Source of the DNA: CAVWQV01 sp963757115
Lineage (GTDB): Bacteria; Pseudomonadota; Alphaproteobacteria; Acetobacterales; Acetobacteraceae
NCBI GenBank assembly: GCA_963757115.1
Contig: CAVWQV010000002.1
Span: 1-64,000, forward strand
Reading direction: 5' to 3'
Length of the DNA: 64,000 bases
Shown here: in pieces, positions 40,045 through 48,459 of the stretch
Numbering within the stretch: position 1 is the first letter of the stretch
Layout: each line of letters starts with the position of its first letter
Notes under the pieces: model-generated
The model's database searches: none
What the model was told of the DNA's origin: nothing
What the model saw: the letters and a program-made list of their open reading frames with translations, nothing else
Made by a program: the position numbers and the translations under genes

Positions 40045-42207
40045 GCGGCAATGGCGCGGTCCCGGCCGAGGACGACCTTGCGCCGCCGGGAGGGGGCGTC
40101 GGCGGTGAGACGAAACCCGTACAGTCGGGGGAGGAACACGGGAAAGGCCTCAACGAAACCGTCATCCGGCTCGCGGCCCTCCCTCCCCTCGAATACGACC
40201 TGGTCAGGTTCAGCGAGGCAAGGCGGCTCAAGGTGCGGCTGCCTACGCTGGACGATGAGGTCGAGGCGGCGCGCGACGAGGGGCTTAAAGCCGCCCGGGC
40301 GAGCGCTAAACCCGGAGGATATACTAATAGTCACGGTAGCGGTGGTCTCGAACAACAAGCCGGCGATGGGGGTGGTGACCCGGCGTCCGCCGACCATCCG
40401 GGCACGGCCGCGCGCGCGGCCGGATTCTCCAAGCACGACGGCTGTTTGTGCTATCGACAACAGGAGGACAAACCAGCGGTGCTGGTGTCGGCGTGGTTCA
40501 CCGTTTTAGCCGAGACCGCAGATGCTGCGGGTGAGAGCAATGGGCTCCTGCTCAGGTGGACAGACCGGCAAAAGGTTGACCACGAATGGACGGTCCCCCG
40601 GAGCTTGCTGCATGACACCGGCAATAAGATCGCTGCACAACTGGACACGTGCGGATGCTGGTGCAGCACGGGCGAAGGGGCGCACTCTGCCCTTAAACGA
40701 TACCTATCTATCGTTGTCGCGCCTGGCCGCTGGCTAACGGTCAACCGCGCGGGCTGGCACCCGTTTGGTGACGGCTTTGTCTACATCATGCCCTCCGGCG
40801 ACGCCTTTGGCCCTGGCAGTGATGCGGTAGCGCTCGAAACGCATCGTCTCGTGAGCGCTGGGGCCACCAAGCGAAACGGCACCCTCAACGAGTGGCAGCG
40901 CGAGATCGGCCGCTACGCGGTTGGCAATCATAGACTGGCAATGATGACGTCGGCCGCGCTCGCGCCGGCATTGCTTGACATCACCGGGCATTCCAGCGGT
41001 GGCGTTCATGTCGCCGGGGACTCTTCGATCGGCAAAACGGTGATGCTCCGCTCGCCTGTACCGTATGGGGGCGAGGAGAGACAAAGAACGGCTACATGCG
41101 GACCTGGCACGGGACCGCCAACGGCATCGAAGGCATTGCCGGTGCGATGTGCGATGCGCTGTTGCCGCTCGATGAGATCGCAGAAGCTACCGCCAAAGCG
41201 GTTTCGGACGTAACTTACATGCTAGCCAATGAACAAGGGAAGATGAGGCTGAGACAGGAAGGCATCGGCCTGCGGCGCACCCTCAACTGGCGGCTTATCA
41301 CCATATCGACCGGCAAATCGTCGATCACGGCGAAGATCAACGAAGGGACCTTGGAGAAGGGAAGGCGGGATATGGGAGGCAGGACGTGCGGATGCCAACC
41401 ATACCGGCGGACGCCGAGTGCGGCATGGGCGCGTTCCAGACGCTGCGCGGCATGGACAGTTCCAGCACGCTGGTGAAGCACCTTCTCAACGGCGTTAAGA
41501 ACGGTCCCTATGGCGTAGCAGCGCCGGCTTTCCTCGAACGGCTAGCAAACGAGCGATCCGCGCAACCCAAGGAGTTGCGCAAGTATCTGCGTGAGATCCA
41601 GGACGAGTTTCTCGCGAAAGCGGTCCCGGAAGGAGCAGACAGCCAAGTAGGCCGCGTCGGGGAACGGTTTGCGCTGTTTGCCTCAGCCGGCGAGCTCGGG
41701 ATCAAATACGGTGTGTTGCCCTGGCCGAAGGGCGAGGCGATCGCAGCCAACCTAGCGTGTTTCAAGGCGTGGCTCCGCCACCGCGGCGGCACGGACTCAG
41801 CGGAAGCCACCAAAGCGGTGCAGGGGGCACGGCAGTTTATCGAGAAGCACGGCGAGGCGCGGTTCACCCCGGTCATGCCTCCATCAAGGAGCCTGCCGTT
41901 CAACGACGAGACCGTGCCAGAACATCCTACATACAACCGGGCTGGGTTTCGCAAGACCGGCGAAGGGGGCATGCAGATGTTCATTTTCTTCGAGGAGGCG
42001 TGGAAGGAAGTTTTTCACGGTGCCGATCCGGAGGCGGCGGCTAAGGCTATCGCCGCAGCCGGGTTCCTCGTTAGGGACAAAGGCAGGCATATTTCCGAAA
42101 ACAGCATCGGTTGCCTGGAGTTGAAGGCCGCCCCCGCTTCTACACTGTCAGCGGCGCAATCCTTAGCGGGGAGCTTAGCGGAAGAAGACCCGGCGTCACC
42201 ACAATGA
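40041..42207 (+). pseudogene. DUF927 protein (element-borne helicase-like), two frameshifts
   Basis: ATG 40041 overlaps the upstream stop. After a 110-residue variable N-terminus the DUF927 domain is clear: SKHDGCLCYRQQEDKPAVLV, WTVPRSLLHDTGNKIAAQLD, WLTVNRAGWHPFGDGFVYIM, then TSAALAPALLDITGHSSGGV with the nucleotide-binding-like HVAGDSSIGKTVML. Shifts near 41085 and 41375 lead to YMRTWHGTANGIEGIAGAMC, ALLPLDEIAEATAKAVSDVT (Walker B-like), and GAFQTLRGMDSSSTLVKHLL to the stop at 42207. DUF927 proteins are ATPases found with primases on phages and integrative elements and probably act in their replication. Complete length, about 720 residues, is normal. The last 70 residues are loosely conserved. 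Confidence 0.75.
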
Positions 42208-42541
42208 GGTGTCACCACTCGTCGTGTTTTGAAGGTGGTGACTAATATATTCTAGGCATTTCAATGGTTTGCCCCCCTGTCACCACGTCACCACCGTCAC
42301 CACCGATTTCGGTAGAGAATCTAGGAAGGTGATCCGGGAGACATGTTCTTCTTACCCCGCTGGAAGTATGTGTGTGTGATGGAAGAAGGCGAAATATATC
42401 GTTTAGCGGTGGTGAGGTGGTGAGGTGGTGACAGCTATGTATATTGTTATAGATTACTAATCATTATCAAGGACTTAGGCCAAGCGTCGGGGCCCAGAAA
42501 CCTGTCGCCACACACGTTGTTGTGCTTGGTGACGTGGTGAC
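42195..42541. repeat. Octamer repeat array in an AT-rich intergenic region, candidate replication origin
   Basis: The octamer GTCACCAC or its complement occurs at 42195, 42211, 42235 (inverted), 42279, 42287, 42296, then inverted at 42409, 42417, 42425 (two with G in place of the last C) and 42534. Three copies in tandem face three inverted copies across about 105 bases. The region between 42431 and 42475 is AT-rich (tatgtatattgttatag). It lies between the DUF927 gene and the helicase remnant, where an iteron-type origin or an autoregulatory operator would be expected. No gene is visible in 42208-42699. Confidence 0.55.
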
Positions 42542-42699
42542 AACCCTAACTTTCCTGACTTGCGAAGCCGAGTGATTCTAGCCTTTTCAGCAACTTAATC
42601 TGGAAGAACAACAGCAATTCTGCTATTCTTGCGACATGGCAGCCGGTGCGCCTTTGCCCCAGGTCTCGCCCGTCGCGTTTCTACTTCGCGGGCGAAGCC

Positions 42700-43972
42700 A
42701 TGAAGTATTTGAACGCCTTTGGCGAAAACGACGATGACGAGGACGACGAGGAGCTAGAGCGCCAGTCGCTAGCGAAGCCTGCGCTACCGGCAAAACCCCT
42801 CCCGCCACGGCTCGTGCTGAACGAAGACCAGCAACAAGCGCGGGAAGAAATCCTCACCGCCGCGGAATCAGGCGGCCGTCACCTGCTGACCGGCTACGCC
42901 GGCACTGGTAAAACCACTTTGCTTGAGACAGTCGTCACCGACCTCCGGCGCTCGCTCGGGCGTCCGTCGTGACCGCGCCAACGAACAAAGCTGTCGCGGT
43001 CATACGGAGAGCACGAGGCCGGCGTCGAACACATCGGCTGCCAGGCAAGCGGCAGGCAGCCCGATTCTCGCCGCCTCCGCGGTCCTACGTGACAGTCAGA
43101 TCCTCGGGCGCGCTGACTGGTCCTGGTGCCGGCAGGTCGAAGCCCGACCGCAAGGCGTACTATCTCCGGCGAAGCGACCGACAAGTGGCTGCGCAAAGCA
43201 TTCACGTCCGACACGTTCGCGGCCGACAACGACGCCTTTCGCTACGTCTGCTACACAAACCGACGGGTCGCCGACATCAACGAACAAATCCGCTACTGGC
43301 TGTACGGCGAAACCCCTACCCGTTCGTACCCGGGGGAGAAGGCCCTGCTGCGCTCGCCGGTCCTGCGTGGCTGCAGCGTTATCCTCGCGACCAACGAGGA
43401 GATCCTCGTCGAGGATATCGAGCCCGGCCTGCTCCGTTAACTTTCCCGAGCGCGGCACCTTCAAGGGGTGGCGTGCCGAGGTCCCGGTCTGGAAGGTGAA
43501 GGTCAGCAGCGACGGCTTCCTTATCACCCTAAACGTGCCACCCCCCTCACACCGCTCGACGAGATCGACCGGCAACTACGCCTGGAAGCCAAGGAGAGCA
43601 GCAGCTCGCTGGGCTGACAGGTTCGAGTTCAACAATACGCTATCGAGATTGCAACACGTTTACGCCATGACCGCGCACACCAGCCAGGGCTCGACCTTTG
43701 GCTCGGTGTTCGTTGACGTCGCCGACATCCGCAGCCGGGAACGCCACAACCTGCTGGAGATGCAGCAGGTGCTTTATGTTGCCGTCACCCGCGCGACCAC
43801 CTCCGTGATGCTGCTCGGGTCTAATCTTCACCCCAATGCCGTCACCGCCGCCCACAGGCTTGCCAGAAACCACCTCCCCGCTCCGGTGAAGCTGTGTCAC
43901 CCCCCTAAGCCTTTCTCTGGTGCCGAAAACCGCAGAACTCGCGGAAGGGTGCTCGGCGATCCATATAGCTAG
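42700..43972 (+). pseudogene. RecD2-like helicase remnant
   Basis: ATG 42700 opens an acidic N-terminus (NDDDEDDEELERQSLAKPAL), then LNEDQQQAREEILTAAESGG and Walker A LLTGYAGTGKTTLLETVV. After a shift near 42960 motif Ia reads TAPTNKAVAVIR. The middle is much shorter than in the family; recognisable parts are FRYVCYTNRRVADINEQIRY and CSVILATNEEILVEDIEPG. The end holds the UvrD_C_2-type motifs VYAMTAHTSQGSTFGSVFVD and LYVAVTRATTSVMLLGSN. This is an SF1 5'-3' helicase of the RecD2/phage Dda type. At least four shifts and one deletion make it non-functional. It is the last gene of the replication module. Confidence 0.75.
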
Positions 43973-43991
43973 CAATCGTAGACGCTTGCCA

Positions 43992-44008
43992 CGCGCGTCA
44001 GACGCGCG
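43992..44008. repeat. Short perfect palindrome
   Basis: CGCGCGTC and GACGCGCG around one A, followed by related GACGCGCG/GCGCGC sequences to 44073. It lies after the helicase remnant and 90 bp before the next gene; it may be a terminator or an operator. Confidence 0.4.
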
Positions 44009-44096
44009 GCGCCAGTGAAATGCGGCGAGGCGTCCTGCAATAAACGCGCGCCGAAGGCTTTTTGACGCGCGTGCGTTCGTTGAGAGGATTGCGTGG

Positions 44097-44653
44097 GTGC
44101 CAACACCGTCCTGTTCCATCTGTGAACACGCCGACCGGGCGGAGATTGATCGCGAAATCCTCGGCCGCACCACGTTGCGACTGATCGCGAGCGAGTACCG
44201 GGGTGAGCGAGGACGCCCTCAGCCGACATAAGCGCAATCGCCACCTTCCCGCGGCTGAGATGGCCGTCCGCGAGGCGGTGGAAACGGCCGAGCTATCGAA
44301 AGGGATGAGTTGGGTTGACGTGGCGCTGGAGCAGCTGGCCGCAAACATCGAGGCGCGCCAGATCGCCAAAGCTCAGAAGCGGGATCGGGACGAGCGAGAG
44401 TGGGCGAAGGAGATCCGCTTCAGCAATCAGCACCTGGCTGAGCTGGAAGGCGAGCTTCAGACCGGCACGACCGTGAACATCGCGATCGGCGCGGCCGACC
44501 AGAACATGGGCGTCGCTGTCGCCGTCCTTCATGCGCTCCGGGACGAACCGGCCGCGACGGCAGAAAGTCTTGCACGCCCTGGCCCGCTACAACATGGCGC
44601 CGCCGACGCTCGACGGTGTGGCCGAGCCCGGGGTGCGGGCGATCGAGGGCTGA
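44097..44653 (+). pseudogene. CxxC-type small element protein, frameshifted
   Basis: GTG 44097 follows GAGAGG. The start PTPSCSICEHADRAEIDREI followed by LGRTTLRLIASEYRG is a CxxC-containing motif; after a shift near 44202 it continues VSEDALSRHKRNRHLP, a helix-turn-helix-like sequence with a His/Arg end common in small phage and plasmid proteins of Alphaproteobacteria. Coiled-coil sequence follows (AEMAVREAVETAELSKGMSW; QIAKAQKRDRDEREWAKEIR), then another shift near 44560 and a short C-terminus ending VAEPGVRAIEG. The function is unknown; a DNA-binding role is inferred from the first part only. Confidence 0.5.
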
Positions 44654-44839
44654 TCCGGGCGACGGGCAACCTGCCTCAATTGAGGCAATTACCGGCCTAT
44701 ACAGAAACCCCGCCTGAAATCGGGCCTGGAAAGTTCAATGAAACCGGGCTTTTTCGGATGCCGCGACGCTCATACAGAAAGCTTTTGCTATTTGCATAGG
44801 GTCGGCGCATGCTTTTCAGCGTCGTCAAGGATTTACACC

Positions 44840-45501
44840 GTGGCCAAGCAGCTCCGCGCCGCCATCTACGTCCGCGTCAGCACGGACGGCCAGGACACTG
44901 AGAACCAGCGCCAGGTGCTGGAGGAGGTCGCCGCGCGGCGCGGCTGGACGGTTGTCGAGGTCTACGAGGACGCGGGCATTTCCGGCGCCAAGGGCCGCGA
45001 CAAGCGCCCAGGCTTCGACGCCGCGCTCAAGGCCGCCACGCGCCGCCGGTACGACGTGCTGATGGTCTGGTCGATCGACCGCATGGGCCGCAGCACGGCG
45101 ACCGTGGCGACGGCACGCGCCGGCGCTGAAGCCCGCCGGGGTCGGCATCTACGCCGACAAGGAAGGCATGGACGCGACCACGCCGCACGGAACGGCGATG
45201 CTGCAAATGGCGGCCGTGTTCGCCGAGCTGGAGCGCGGCATGATCGTCGAGCGCGTCAACGCCGGCATCGCCCGCGCCAGGGCCGAAACGCCCGAGCAGC
45301 GACGGGAGAAAGGGCAAGAAGGCGTTCGGACGGCCGAAGGTGGCCAGGAGCGTCGAGGACGCCATCCGGGAGCGGCTGGCGGCTGGAACGGGCATCCTGA
45401 AGGTGGCGCGCCAACTCGGCGTCGGCTGCGGCACCGTTCAGCGAGTGCGACGCGCGATGGATCAGGCGGGCACCAATGGCGACCAGGTGCAGGCCGCGTG
45501 A
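44840..45501 (+). pseudogene. Serine resolvase/invertase, two frameshifts
   Basis: GTG 44840 has AAGGA nine bases upstream. The catalytic N-terminus is intact: LRAAIYVRVSTDGQDTENQR with the Ser nucleophile, EVYEDAGISGAKGRDKRPGF, and VLMVWSIDRMGRSTATV. A shift near 45110 leads through LKPAGVGIYADKEGMDATTP to AMLQMAAVFAELERGMIVER and VNAGIARARAETPEQR; a second shift near 45305 leads to the helix-turn-helix KAFGRPKVARSVEDAIRERL, GILKVARQLGVGCGTVQRVR. Length about 215 residues, typical for Pin/Hin-type resolvases. It is a different sequence from the resolvase remnant at 54350-54960. Confidence 0.8.
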
Positions 45502-45523
45502 TGCCCCCGCCAACTCAGCCGGC

Positions 45524-45886
45524 ATGACCGCCCAACCGACCTCAGCCCCCACAGCCGACCAACCGCCCGGACAGGCGACATTTGAGATGGCGAACCTGCG
45601 GCCTAAGACGACAGGCTTGCCGTTCATCGTGTTCATCTCCCAACGCGGCAGCGCACAGCACGATGTGCGGCTCAAGGTGTCGCCCGCGCCGCGGGTGCAA
45701 ATCGACCAGATGGGCACCTATGCGCTGCGGCCCTTCAGGCACGAGGGCGGGCCGCGCCTGAGCACGCCGGATGAACGCCAGCTACAGTTATGGGCGACAG
45801 TCAACGAGGCGGTGCTGGTGGCCTATTCGAACGCGGGCGATATTGCCTACACCGAGGAAGCCATCGAGCAGCTTGTACCGGTCTAG
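45524..45886 (+). CDS. Conserved-looking hypothetical protein
   Basis: An intact frame of 120 residues from ATG 45524; an internal ATG at 45587 is an alternative start. The sequence after it (NLRPKTTGLPFIVFISQRGS, AQHDVRLKVSPAPRV) follows a pattern I know from small uncharacterised proteins of rhizobia and acetic acid bacteria that begin with a similar NLRPxxTGLP segment. The C-terminus (LQLWATVNEAVLVAYSNAGD) is helical. There is no known function. It directly follows the resolvase, 22 bases after its stop. Confidence 0.5.
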   Translation: MTAQPTSAPTADQPPGQATFEMANLRPKTTGLPFIVFISQRGSAQHDVRLKVSPAPRVQIDQMGTYALRPFRHEGGPRLSTPDERQLQLWATVNEAVLVAYSNAGDIAYTEEAIEQLVPV

Positions 45887-45935
45887 CGTAGCGCCCAGAA
45901 CCGTCAGGCAAACCAAGCAGCAACCCGGCAGCGTG

Positions 45936-46151
45936 ATGCCCCAAAACCGCCCACAAACCGTCTCAGGACGCACCGGCCCGTGGGACGCCTTCACCGATGC
46001 CGCGCTGTTCAGGTTCCTCGAAGCGCTCCTTGCGCGCCCGCTGGACGACCCTGAGGTGCACGCCAGCTTTTGCGCTCAGCTGCTGGCGGAGCTGCTGCGG
46101 CGGTTGCTGCTTTGCGAACCGGCTGAGGGTGAGAGCACCGCGGTACACTGA
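45936..46151 (+). CDS. Small hypothetical protein
   Basis: A frame of 71 residues from ATG 45936. The second half is strongly helical and Leu-rich (FLEALLARPLDDPEVHASFC, AQLLAELLRRLLLCE). No family is recognised and there is no good ribosome site. It lies 49 bases after the previous gene on the same strand. Confidence 0.35.
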   Translation: MPQNRPQTVSGRTGPWDAFTDAALFRFLEALLARPLDDPEVHASFCAQLLAELLRRLLLCEPAEGESTAVH

Positions 46152-46320
46152 GCATATTGCGGCGCGTCACCAGATCGCTGAGAAACCCATGGAATCGGGC
46201 AGATCGCACGCATTTCGGTGTCAATAACCCGCCGGACACGCGTTTTTCGGCGCAACGGGCCGGTTTGCAGGCTGAAAACCGGCCCATCCTACCAGAAACC
46301 GCCGACATGCGAGCCAGACA

Positions 46321-46693
46321 GTGGTCGATACCGGCAAAAGTGAGGGAGATAAGCAGCGTCGCGGTCGCTCTGATCCCATCTCCGATCAGGATGCCCGCAA
46401 GGCGGCGGCGGAGAAGGCGCGGGCGGATCGAAAGCTAGCGGATGCTAATCAGAAATCCGGGGTAAACCTTAGTGATAACATCACGGAGGTATCGGATAGT
46501 CGCGGTACTTCTGCCGCCTACCTCCTCCGCCGCCTAGCCCGCTGCGCTCCGGAGACGTTGGCTGCGTCCCGAGCGGGGGAGTTCAAGTCCGCCAGGGCCG
46601 CCGGCCATTGAGGCGGGTATCGTGGTCGTCGGCGGCCGGCGCGTGATGTGCTCGGCCTGCGGGGGCAAGGGCAAGGTGCGGGCGGCGCGATGA
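46321..46693 (+). pseudogene. Small element protein with C-terminal CxxCGG knuckle, frameshifted
   Basis: From GTG 46321 a polar start (SDPISDQDARKAAAEKARAD) leads to GTSAAYLLRRLARCAPETLA and ASRAGEFKSARAA, a pattern found in small phage proteins. A one-base shift near 46608 restores AAIEAGIVVVGGRRVMCSAC and GGKGKVRAAR, stop at 46691-46693. The last part holds CxxCGGxG, like one DnaJ-type zinc-knuckle repeat. The function is unknown. Confidence 0.45.
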
Positions 46694-46947
46694 GGAACCG
46701 TCCGGAAATTGCCGGATAGTTGCCACGGGCAAAAATAAAGCTCTATTCGGAAAATCCGAATGGTGGTCTGTCAGACGCCAAAAGGGTGGGGAAAATCAGC
46801 CACCTACTCAGTGTGGGAATTGTGGTGAGCCGCCCGTCCTCGGCGCTCGAAGGTTTTGCTCCGCAGCGACCCAAAACCCTCTACCATCCTCACGCGGTGA
46901 GCGAGTTATTCGGTGTTGCCGAATAGCTGACCGCAAGGGAGGGTGTC

Positions 46948-47088
46948 ATGGGTAAGGGCGACAAGCAGCGCGGCAATCGGGAGGCAAAGAAGCCGAAGGC
47001 CAACAAGAAGCCTCCGACCGCCGCCTCGACGCTCCTGAGACCACAGCCCGACGCTCCGAAGGCGGGCGCCAAGCCGACATCGAAATAG
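46948..47088 (+). CDS. Small basic Lys/Pro-rich protein, 46 residues
   Basis: ATG 46948 is preceded by GGGAGG at ideal spacing and the frame ends at TAG 47086-47088. The product starts MGKGDKQRGNREAKKPKANK and ends with Pro/Ala/Lys-rich sequence. I recognise this start from short uncharacterised proteins common in rhizobia and relatives. The length and the strong ribosome site favour a real gene. It is followed after 60 bases by a perfect hairpin, so it is likely a monocistronic unit. The function is unknown; the charge suggests nucleic-acid binding. Confidence 0.65.
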   Translation: MGKGDKQRGNREAKKPKANKKPPTAASTLLRPQPDAPKAGAKPTSK

Positions 47089-47148
47089 CCGGCTAGCCTT
47101 TCCTCAAACCCGGGAGGTCCGGTCCCGGAGCGGGTGCGATCTGAAGAA

Positions 47149-47172
47149 CCCGGCCTCTTCCTAGAGGCCGGG
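47149..47172 (+). terminator. Hairpin terminator after the small basic protein
   Basis: Perfect 10-bp stem CCCGGCCTCT/AGAGGCCGGG around the loop TCCT, 60 bases after the stop codon. Only two T follow (CTTAG), so it is either a weak intrinsic terminator or relies on Rho. Confidence 0.65.
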
Positions 47173-47405
47173 CTTAGCACGTGTAGTCACACTGAGCACG
47201 TATTGTCGTCACGAGACTGGGCACGTCGTAGTCACGGGCACGATGAAACAGGCAAGTGCAACGCACGTTACAGAGCAACCTGCATGCCAGGGGAGAAAGC
47301 CCTGAGATCTCAATACGTTGCCGCGATATGGCTGCGTGACATTCTGCGAAGTGTAAGATTTTCAAGCCACCCTGTGGGTACGCTGTATGAATTCGTTCAG
47401 GGGGT

Positions 47406-47540
47406 TTGACATGCACAAACCGGCAATCACCTGATTGCCTACATGAAGCCAATCACCAAGCCCCTGCCCCGGCCGCCAAGCCCGACCCGTCACTTGCCGC
47501 CGTTGAAGCGATGATTACCGAGCTTACGGCTATGCGGTCC
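47406..47540 (+). pseudogene. Unknown ORF, left part, split by IS66
   Basis: Joined across the IS66 element and one copy of its 8-bp target duplication, the frame reads DPSLAAVEAMITELTAMR, then STERSADIKRAYPAAIDRLV, GLAYRLRQPRPITIGLPPRK, and ends at TAG 50329-50331. The start is uncertain: no ATG with a good site, an in-frame stop precedes 47390, and TTG 47406 is the first candidate. The product would be a small helical protein without a known family. Its continuity across the insertion shows that the IS66 element arrived in an existing frame. Confidence 0.5.
47533..47540. repeat. IS66 target-site duplication, left copy
   Basis: TGCGGTCC, identical to 50099-50106 on the other side of the element; 8 bp is the length expected for IS66. 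Confidence 0.9.
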
Positions 47541-47599
47541 GTAAGCGTCGTCGCGCTGACCTCTGGCGTTACGTAGGCCTGTCGTGATCCGAGTTGGAG

Positions 47600-48058
47600 A
47601 TGGACACGATCAGCCCGGAGCGCGTTGACGACGATCCGAGCGCTCGTATGACCAATCGTATGAGCGGTCGTAGCGGTCGAGTGGAGGTCTTGCCGCGGGC
47701 GGATCGCCGGCGATCCTGGACGCTGGAGCAGAAGCGCGAGATCGTCAGCGAGAGCCTCGGGCCGGATCTGACGCCAACGGAGGTGGCGCGCAAGCACGGC
47801 CTCAGCACCGGACAGATCTACACGTGGCGCCATCAGTTGCTGAACGTTCGCGGCGCTCCGCTGTTGCAGGGGCCGCGGTTCGCCTCCGTTCAGCTGACGT
47901 CATCGGCGGCAACGTCATCCGATCCCGCTCCGTCGCCCGCACCGGCGCCGGCGGGATTGATCGAGATCGTGCTGCCCGGCGGCGTGCTGGTTCGCGTGGA
48001 CGCCCATGTTGACGGCCGGGCGTTGCGCCGGGTTCTGGGCGCCCTAAGCGAGCGGTGA
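47600..48058 (+). CDS. tnpA: IS66 accessory protein TnpA
   Basis: A protein of 152 residues from ATG 47600; a TTG two codons earlier is possible. The centre is a helix-turn-helix (RRSWTLEQKREIVSESLGPD; PTEVARKHGLSTGQIYTWRH) of the HTH_21/IS3-OrfA-like type that starts every IS66 operon. The C-terminus ends with the conserved pattern GLIEIVLPGGVLVRVDAHVD. TnpA is required for IS66 transposition, presumably as a DNA-binding accessory. Its stop TGA overlaps the GTG start of tnpB by four bases, so the genes are translationally coupled. Upstream lies the left inverted repeat, which usually contains the promoter. Confidence 0.9.
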   Translation: MDTISPERVDDDPSARMTNRMSGRSGRVEVLPRADRRRSWTLEQKREIVSESLGPDLTPTEVARKHGLSTGQIYTWRHQLLNVRGAPLLQGPRFASVQLTSSAATSSDPAPSPAPAPAGLIEIVLPGGVLVRVDAHVDGRALRRVLGALSER

Positions 48059-48405
48059 TTGCCCTCTCGTCTGGCGTGCGCGTTTACCTCGCGTGCGGGG
48101 TGACCGACATGCGCAAAGGCATGGTCGGCTTAGCGATGCTGGTCCAGCAGGGCTTGGGCGCAGATCCGTTCGACGGCGCGCTGTACGCCTTTCGGGGACG
48201 CAAAGCCGGGCTGATCAAACTGCTCTGGCATGACGGGGTCGGCCTTTGCATGCTGACCAAGCGACTGGAGCAGGGCCAGTTTGCATGGCCGTCGGCGACG
48301 TCGACGGGGCGCATTGCGCTGTCCGCACCGCAGTTGGCCGCACTGCTGGACGGCTGCGAGTGGCGGGCGCCCGTCGCGCGCGCTCGACCGGAGCTTGCCG
48401 GCTGA
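48055..48405 (+). CDS. tnpB: IS66 accessory protein TnpB (Orf2)
   Basis: A protein of 116 residues from GTG 48055. It has the typical Orf2 sequence: VRVYLACGVTDMRKGMVGLA, then LYAFRGRKAGLIKLLWHDGV and GLCMLTKRLEQGQFAWPSA. The length matches the family. TnpB is essential for transposition of IS66 elements although its biochemical role is not known. It lies between tnpA (four-base overlap) and tnpC (54 bases), as usual. Confidence 0.95.
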   Translation: MIALSSGVRVYLACGVTDMRKGMVGLAMLVQQGLGADPFDGALYAFRGRKAGLIKLLWHDGVGLCMLTKRLEQGQFAWPSATSTGRIALSAPQLAALLDGCEWRAPVARARPELAG

Positions 48406-48459
48406 GGAACCTGCATTTGCGCTTGGCCCGACGCGGCGCGGTCGTTCACGATCCGGATC

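Noticed and set aside
42195..42541. CRISPR array
   Set aside because: The repeats are 8 bp, in both orientations and partly directly adjacent; no 25-40 bp repeats with equal spacers and no cas genes exist in the window.
46723..46926. Small open frame on the plus strand
   Set aside because: No ribosome site, no family; it overlaps the leader of the better-supported small basic protein gene.
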